This document shows positions 59,328-64,000 of a stretch of 64,000 bases of DNA, piece after piece. This DNA is from Bin127 sp965203505 (lineage in GTDB: Bacteria > Chloroflexota > Dehalococcoidia > Lucifugimonadales > Lucifugimonadaceae), in assembly GCA_965203505.1 (NCBI GenBank), contig OZ241880.1, positions 1,984,001 through 2,048,000 on the forward strand, written 5' to 3'. Both the position numbers and the translations under genes were made by a program. Numbering within the stretch: the first letter of the stretch is position 1; each line of letters starts with the position of its first letter. The notes under the pieces are model-generated. The model was given only the letters and a program-made list of their open reading frames with translations. It searched no databases and had not been told where the DNA came from.

Positions 59328-60455
59328 ATGCCTGAAACATCACCACCCACACAGAAGCGCATCGACGATCTGTTCGATCGATTGAACGACCTGTCGTGGC
59401 ACCAAATCGGATATCCGACCAATCAGTGTTTCGATTATTCGCCGCTGTATCCCCTGCTCCAGCACAGCGCGAACAACGTCGGCGATCCCTTCCACGACAG
59501 CCTTTACCGCGTCAACACCCATGAATTCGAGAAGGAAGTCGTCACCACCTTCGCGAATCTGATGAGGCACTCGCCAGATGAGACCTGGGGCTACGTCACT
59601 TCCGGCGGCACCGAGGGAAACATGTACGGGCTCTACATCGCACGCGAGATGTTCCCCGAAGCCGTCGTCTACTTCTCGCAGGACACACACTACAGCGTCC
59701 GCAAGAACCTGCGAGTGCTCAACTACCGCAACATCATGATTCGAAGTCTGGACAACGGGGAGATTGACTACGACGACCTGCGTGAGACAATCCGCATCAA
59801 TCGCCACCTCCCGGTGGTTGTGATGGCCAACATTGGAACGACGATGAAAGGCGCGGTAGACAATCTCGACAAAATCCGAGATATCTTCGACGATCTCGCC
59901 ATCTCCAGCAGCTACATCCACGCCGATGCAGCCCTCAGCGGCATGATCCTGCCATTTGTCGATGACCCGCAACCCTATGGCTTCGACGCTGGCATAGATT
60001 CGATCGCCATCAGCGGACACAAGATGATCGGATCACCCCTTCCGAGCGGCGTCGTCCTGACTAAGAGCGACTACGTGGGTCGAGTCGCCAGATCTATCGA
60101 GTATGTCGGGGCCATGGACACGACCCTTTCAGGATCTCGCAGCGCCATGACGCCATTGATGCTCTGGTACGCATTCGAACAACACGGTCTGGAGGGCTTC
60201 CGAGGGATCGTCCACGAATCACTGGAAGTCGCGCAGTACGCCGTGGACAGGTTCAACGAAAACGGCATACCGGCTTGGCGCAACAAAAACTCCATCACCG
60301 TCGTCTTCCCACGCCCCGCCGACGCGGTCGTCAACAAGTGGCAGATGGCGCCTTACGAGAACGTCGCCCACATCATCACTGTGCCCAATGTAACCCGCGA
60401 AAAGATTGACGCTGCGGTTGCGGATTGCGTCGCGAACCCTCGCACCACGATCTGA
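59328..60455 (+). CDS. hdc: PLP-dependent histidine decarboxylase
   Basis: 375 residues from ATG 59328 (TTG 59295 open but unconserved). Group II PLP decarboxylase closely patterned on bacterial histidine decarboxylase: GYVTSGGTEGNMYGLYIARE, HADAALSGMILPFVDDPQP, IAISGHKMIGSPLPSG (PLP lysine), GSRSAMTPLMLWYAFE and AWRNKNSITVVFPRP. Forms histamine and CO2, if substrate specificity is as in Morganella-type enzymes. Divergent from mqnE and followed 21 bases later by a two-ACT-domain gene, which could sense an amino acid. Confidence 0.9.
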   Translation: MPETSPPTQKRIDDLFDRLNDLSWHQIGYPTNQCFDYSPLYPLLQHSANNVGDPFHDSLYRVNTHEFEKEVVTTFANLMRHSPDETWGYVTSGGTEGNMYGLYIAREMFPEAVVYFSQDTHYSVRKNLRVLNYRNIMIRSLDNGEIDYDDLRETIRINRHLPVVVMANIGTTMKGAVDNLDKIRDIFDDLAISSSYIHADAALSGMILPFVDDPQPYGFDAGIDSIAISGHKMIGSPLPSGVVLTKSDYVGRVARSIEYVGAMDTTLSGSRSAMTPLMLWYAFEQHGLEGFRGIVHESLEVAQYAVDRFNENGIPAWRNKNSITVVFPRPADAVVNKWQMAPYENVAHIITVPNVTREKIDAAVADCVANPRTTI

Positions 60456-60476
60456 CACAAGGAGACCAGTTACCTC

Positions 60477-60887
60477 GTGAAGCAAATCACCATCAACGTA
60501 GAAAACGAAGTCGGCGTCATCGCCGGCGTAACCAGCGTCTTATCCAAAAACGGCATAAACATTCTGAGCCTCAGCACCGAAGTGATGGAAGATTCGGGCG
60601 TCATATTCGTCACCACTGAGGATGAAGATCACGACAAGGCGCTGTGGTGGTTGGCGGATGCGGGCTACAAAGCGATGACTGACGAAACCCTGGTGATCAC
60701 CATGCCCGACGAACCGGGAGCCCTAGCCAAAGTCGCAGAGAGATTCCGCGACCACGACATCAACATCCATAGCCTGCACATCATAAACCGAGCCCACGGC
60801 CACACCACAGTATCCCTCAGCACCGACAACCAAGACAAAGCGCGCGAGCTAGTCAAGGATCAGTTGGTCAAAACTTCGGACCATTAG
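60477..60887 (+). CDS. Tandem ACT-domain protein
   Basis: 136 residues, GTG start with AAGGAG upstream. Two ACT domains: ITINVENEVGVIAGVTSVLS (1-70) and LVITMPDEPGALAKVAERFR (73-130), each with the beta-alpha-beta small-ligand pattern and the conserved glycine turn. ACT pairs bind amino acids and regulate partners. Downstream of histidine decarboxylase by 21 bases, it may bind histidine, but the ligand and partner are unknown. Confidence 0.88.
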   Translation: MKQITINVENEVGVIAGVTSVLSKNGINILSLSTEVMEDSGVIFVTTEDEDHDKALWWLADAGYKAMTDETLVITMPDEPGALAKVAERFRDHDINIHSLHIINRAHGHTTVSLSTDNQDKARELVKDQLVKTSDH

Positions 60888-60922
60888 CGGTCTTTGCGAA
60901 ACTCTGAGGTTGGCAATACGCC

Positions 60923-61114
60923 CTATTGCCAGAAACGCACTGCCGCTACGATGATACCGGTGGCAATTCCGACAACGGTGATGTTGATGAACAGTATCTG
61001 AATCTTTAGGCGCTCAAGGTCAGCCTTGGTCGCCAAATGCTTGAGTTCCGTGCGAAATTCCGTCTCGAGGATCGTCATCCGCGTGTCTACGTCGCTGTTT
61101 GTCGCCATCGCCAT
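60923..61114 (-). CDS. 63-residue single-helix coiled-coil protein
   Basis: Starts MAMATNSDVDTRMTILETEF, continues RTELKHLATKADLERLKIQI and ends in a membrane helix (FINITVVGIATGIIVAAVRF). Short heptad-like region plus C-terminal anchor, like the CCDC90/DUF1640-type small proteins. No recognised function. It stands alone between the ACT gene and UbiD. Confidence 0.55.
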   Translation of the reverse strand: MAMATNSDVDTRMTILETEFRTELKHLATKADLERLKIQILFINITVVGIATGIIVAAVRFWQ

Positions 61115-61258
61115 TCCGGTCTCAAAATGCGTCTTTAATCATCACCGTACACCATAACATCTGTATACTACAGTACGCGCAGTCTGAAGACGGCGCTGCG
61201 GCCCGTTGCATTGAACGTCCCGAACGCTCATACCGACGTCGGCATCAGCCAATCACCT

Positions 61259-63031
61259 TCAACCCCAGTATTCACTCCAACGACGATCTACCAAACGCAC
61301 GATTTCCGGATCCATCTCCAACGGCTTTTGATACCCCGGCTTCCAAGTCGCGTCAATCCCCATCACCCCACTGTATACCGGCGTTATGCCGACGAAGCGC
61401 TGCTCGGTGAAAACGACGTCCAGTGCACAGTCAAAGCGTGTGAAAATCCCCCAGATCAACTCAACGTCGTCCTCGATATCAACATCGTCTGAAACCAGCA
61501 CTATCGACTTCAGAGACTTCGCACGCGGATCATTCACTGCGCGTTCCAATAGTGCCCGTTGCTCCGAGCAGCCGCTCTTCACCTGCACCACCAAGATGTT
61601 GTCGCAGATGAGTCGATGCTTCGCAATCGCCGATGATAGCGTCGCGGGATCGAAGCGCAGTTGAGAGCCGTTGATGCGTTCCGGTTCATGCCCGTAGCCA
61701 GTCGCGTCGAGCACCATCTTCGAACCGTGTTGGAACGCGTCCCCCGTGAAGTCCAACGTGTCCTGCGCCGTGCGCGCTAGCAATCGGAAATCCGTCTCAA
61801 CTCGGAAGTTGCGCGATATTGCCCGCGCAACGGATGTAATGTCTGACGGATCGGTGTTCGCGTCAACTAAGACCATCACCTTCGTAAGCGACAACTGTCC
61901 CTCACCCAAAATACCGAACGCCGTCTTCATCTGTTCGCGCGAGTAGCGACTATCGACCGACACCACGAGCAGGTTGTGGAAACCCGATTCGTAGTAGGAC
62001 CACATGTCCCGCACTTCCTTGCGCATCAACCGGATCAACGGCTTGGTCGCCAGTTGCGCGGCGTCTCCTAAAGCGCGGTCCTCCTGCGGCGGTTTACCGA
62101 CAACCGTGGCCGGGTAAACCGGATTCCGCTTTCGGGTGATGGTGTTGATGTGAAATACCGGAAAATCGGCGGCGCCAGAATAGTGCCCGAAGTGATCCCC
62201 GAACGGACCCTCCAGACGCCTCTCACCCGGTTGCAGCTGCCCTTCTATCACGAACTCGGCGTGAGCCGGGACTCGGACGTCAACCGTCTTCGCCTTGGTC
62301 ATCGGCGTCGGACGGCCGCGCATCACACCCGCAAAACCGGCTTCGTCGATACCTTCCGGCAACGGTATGATCGCCGAGAGCATCAACGCCGGGTCTCCCC
62401 CAAGCGCCACCGCGATGTCCAACGGCTTCGACTCCCGTTCGGCATCGACGTGATGGAACGCGCCGCCCTTCTGTATCTGCATGTGCATACCGGTGGTCGA
62501 CTTGTCGTACACCTGCATCCGATAAATGCCCATATTGTGAGCCCCCGTCGCCGGATCCCGCGTCCTGACCAACGGCAACGTGATGAAGCGCCCGCCATCC
62601 TCCGGCCAACACTTGAGTATCGGCATCTGCGACAGATCCGGCGATGTCTCGACAACCTGTTGTGCCCTCGCGCTCAACGAGCGTCCGGGACGAACGTTGA
62701 GCAGGTTGAGGGCTGAACCCCGGTTTCGCCAGATCGAAGCTATGGATGGCGGGTTCACATCTTCCAAAAAGGTGATGAGGTTCTCTCCGATTTCTTCAGG
62801 ATGCCTTCCCAATCCGATCTCGATCCGTTCCATGGTTCCGAGCAGATTCACCACTAACGGATACGAAGCCCCATCTACGTTCTCAAACAGCACCGCAGGA
62901 CCGCCCTCCTTCACGAGACGGGTGGCGATCTCGGTAACCTCCAATTCGGCATCGACTGGAATTGACACGCGCTTCAACAGTCCACGACGCTCCAAGACGC
63001 GCATGAAAGACTGCATGTCAGTGAATGCCAT
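61259..63031 (-). CDS. ubiD: UbiD-family decarboxylase
   Basis: 590 residues. Prenylated-FMN-dependent decarboxylase. In this genome region likely the MqnL-type enzyme acting after prenylation in futalosine menaquinone synthesis. Conserved segments: ERRGLLKRVSIPVDAELEVT, MGIYRMQVYDKSTTGMHMQI (R-x-Q-V), EGPFGDHFGHYSGAADFPVF, and VVVSVDSRYSREQMK-like SVDSRYSREQMKTAFGILGE. It ends a few bases upstream of nothing obvious; UbiX follows 11 bases before it in the same direction. Differences at GDHFGHYS versus the usual GDHTGYYS are noted. Confidence 0.93.
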   Translation of the reverse strand: MAFTDMQSFMRVLERRGLLKRVSIPVDAELEVTEIATRLVKEGGPAVLFENVDGASYPLVVNLLGTMERIEIGLGRHPEEIGENLITFLEDVNPPSIASIWRNRGSALNLLNVRPGRSLSARAQQVVETSPDLSQMPILKCWPEDGGRFITLPLVRTRDPATGAHNMGIYRMQVYDKSTTGMHMQIQKGGAFHHVDAERESKPLDIAVALGGDPALMLSAIIPLPEGIDEAGFAGVMRGRPTPMTKAKTVDVRVPAHAEFVIEGQLQPGERRLEGPFGDHFGHYSGAADFPVFHINTITRKRNPVYPATVVGKPPQEDRALGDAAQLATKPLIRLMRKEVRDMWSYYESGFHNLLVVSVDSRYSREQMKTAFGILGEGQLSLTKVMVLVDANTDPSDITSVARAISRNFRVETDFRLLARTAQDTLDFTGDAFQHGSKMVLDATGYGHEPERINGSQLRFDPATLSSAIAKHRLICDNILVVQVKSGCSEQRALLERAVNDPRAKSLKSIVLVSDDVDIEDDVELIWGIFTRFDCALDVVFTEQRFVGITPVYSGVMGIDATWKPGYQKPLEMDPEIVRLVDRRWSEYWG

Positions 63032-63042
63032 GCCGCCAGACT

Positions 63043-63654
63043 CTATCGTCCGCCCCAGACCTGGAGCAGATCACTCTCCAAACCCAAGTGATAAAGGATG
63101 CGACCAGCGACCATGTCGATCAAGTCCTGGATCGTCTCGGGATTGTGGTAGAAACCCGGGGACGCAGGCAACACGATCGCTCCCGCTTCGGTCACAGCGA
63201 CCATGTTGCGGAGGTGAATCAAACTCAACGGTGTCTCCCGCGTCATCAAAATCAACCGTCGCTTCTCCTTCAACGTCACATCCGCCGCGCGTTCCAAAAG
63301 GCTCTGCGACATCCCGTTTGCGATGCGCGCCAACGTGCCACCACTGCAAGGTGCCACGAGCATTCCGTCGACATGGCACGAACCGCTGGCTATGTCGGCC
63401 GCAACATTCTCCGCATGATGCCATTGGAAACCGTCACGATTCGCCATGTCGGAATCGAGCCACCGGGAGAGTTCGCCGAAATCGGAACCAGCATCTCCCT
63501 TGAGTTTGACCCCCTCTTCCACTTCCAGAACCTTCGCGCCAGACTGAGTCACAACCAAATCCAACACATGATCGCTGTTGACGAGCGCCTGCAACACCCG
63601 CCTCACATACGGAGCGCCGCTCGCGCCCGAAATGCCTACGATGTAACGCGCCAT
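63043..63654 (-). CDS. ubiX: Flavin prenyltransferase, UbiX family
   Basis: 203 residues. Makes prenyl-FMN cofactor for UbiD. Motifs: VGISGASGAPYVRRVLQALV (FMN loop), VAPCSGGTLARIANGMSQSL, LMTRETPLSLIHLRNMVAVT and PASPGFYHNPETIQDLIDMV. Length and motifs are standard. It lies between UbiA (four bases away) and UbiD (11 bases) in one operon; it probably corresponds to MqnM of the futalosine pathway. Confidence 0.95.
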   Translation of the reverse strand: MARYIVGISGASGAPYVRRVLQALVNSDHVLDLVVTQSGAKVLEVEEGVKLKGDAGSDFGELSRWLDSDMANRDGFQWHHAENVAADIASGSCHVDGMLVAPCSGGTLARIANGMSQSLLERAADVTLKEKRRLILMTRETPLSLIHLRNMVAVTEAGAIVLPASPGFYHNPETIQDLIDMVAGRILYHLGLESDLLQVWGGR

Positions 63655-63658
63655 CTGG

Positions 63659-64000
63659 TCAACCGATCAGCAACTCGTCGAGCACGACGAATGCAGCGAA
63701 TACGACTGCGATGATGCCGTTCATCGTGAAAAACGCCATGTTCAGTTTTGACAGGTCGTCCTCCTTCACGAGCGAATGTTCGTATGCGAACAATATTCCC
63801 ACACCTAAGATTCCTAACGACGCCAAAATCCCGCCGCCCCCAGTCAATACCGTCAAGACCAGGAACACCAGGGTTACTAAATGCAACGCTTTGGCGATAG
63901 TCAAAGACCTCTTGACCCCGAACCGCGCCGGGATCGAATGGAGCCCGTTGGCACGATCGAATTCGATGTCCGCGATCGCGTACAACACGTCGAAACCAGA
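63659..64000 (-). CDS. ubiA: UbiA-family prenyltransferase, C-terminal part (runs off window)
   Basis: The last 113 residues of a membrane prenyltransferase; the N-terminus is beyond the window. The second aspartate-rich motif DIEFDRANG lies in GFDVLYAIADIEFDRANGLH, then SIPARFGVKRSLTIAKALHL and three hydrophobic helices ending FAAFVVLDELLIG. Attaches the polyprenyl tail to the naphthoquinone precursor (MqnP role by context). It is the first gene of the UbiA-UbiX-UbiD group. Confidence 0.9.
   Translation of the reverse strand, partial: SGFDVLYAIADIEFDRANGLHSIPARFGVKRSLTIAKALHLVTLVFLVLTVLTGGGGILASLGILGVGILFAYEHSLVKEDDLSKLNMAFFTMNGIIAVVFAAFVVLDELLIG

Overview
The window reads as a chromosomal segment of a free-living, respiring Chloroflexota bacterium of the SAR202/Dehalococcoidia type. 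This is inference from content: a futalosine-route menaquinone cluster, a corrinoid methyl-transfer cluster, paralogous enolase-superfamily, DUF4432, aldo/keto reductase and zinc alcohol dehydrogenase genes, a peptide-type ABC transporter whose binding protein has a repeated Val/Glu-rich linker, and a very high load of short interspersed repeats. No rRNA gene or other decisive taxonomic marker is present. No CRISPR array, phage module or transposase gene was recognised.

Layout. 0-11 kb: signal peptidase I, a ComM-type ATPase, an enoyl-CoA hydratase relative, an IlvD/Edd-type dehydratase, a DNA methyltransferase fused to an Mrr-like nuclease domain, and an oxidoreductase run (aldo/keto reductase, tartrate/malate-type decarboxylating dehydrogenase, 3-hydroxyisobutyrate dehydrogenase type). 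11.1 kb: a selenocysteine-type tRNA with a cysteine anticodon. 11.3-15.7 kb: a DppABC-like transporter. 15.9-22.7 kb: a corrinoid methyltransferase cluster (homocysteine methyltransferase-like, UroD/MtaA-like, corrinoid protein, Cys-rich protein, RACo-like activator) penetrated by repeats. 22.7-28 kb: a small RNA with its own promoter and terminator, then an accessory island with a HEPN-MNT fusion plus HepT, a low-GC membrane protein/HEPN pair and a frameshifted methyltransferase-HNH gene.

28-31.3 kb: dense repeats, a possible ~0.6 kb structured RNA, a 2-hydroxyacid dehydrogenase, and a five-unit array whose units copy the start of the gene that follows. 31.3-48.7 kb: sugar-acid and related catabolism (two enolase-superfamily enzymes, amidohydrolase, aldo/keto reductase, two DUF4432 proteins, two zinc dehydrogenases flanking a CehA-type hydrolase, a DMT permease), with a GIY-YIG nuclease remnant between perfect 28-bp inverted repeats. 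48.7-52.6 kb: tmRNA, tandem methyltransferases, rhomboid protease. 52.9-64 kb: the menaquinone region (mqnD, GNAT, mqnC, mqnA, an HNH endonuclease/adenine methyltransferase pair, mqnE, then histidine decarboxylase, a two-ACT protein, and UbiD, UbiX, UbiA relatives).

The most notable items are the tRNA-Sec-like gene with GCA anticodon, the restriction-modification pair inside the futalosine operon, the pseudo-HEPN/MNT fusion, repeats lodged in frame inside a conserved ATPase-like gene, the gene-start-copying array, and the GIY-YIG unit. All function calls come from reading the sequence and recalling family motifs; no searches were run.
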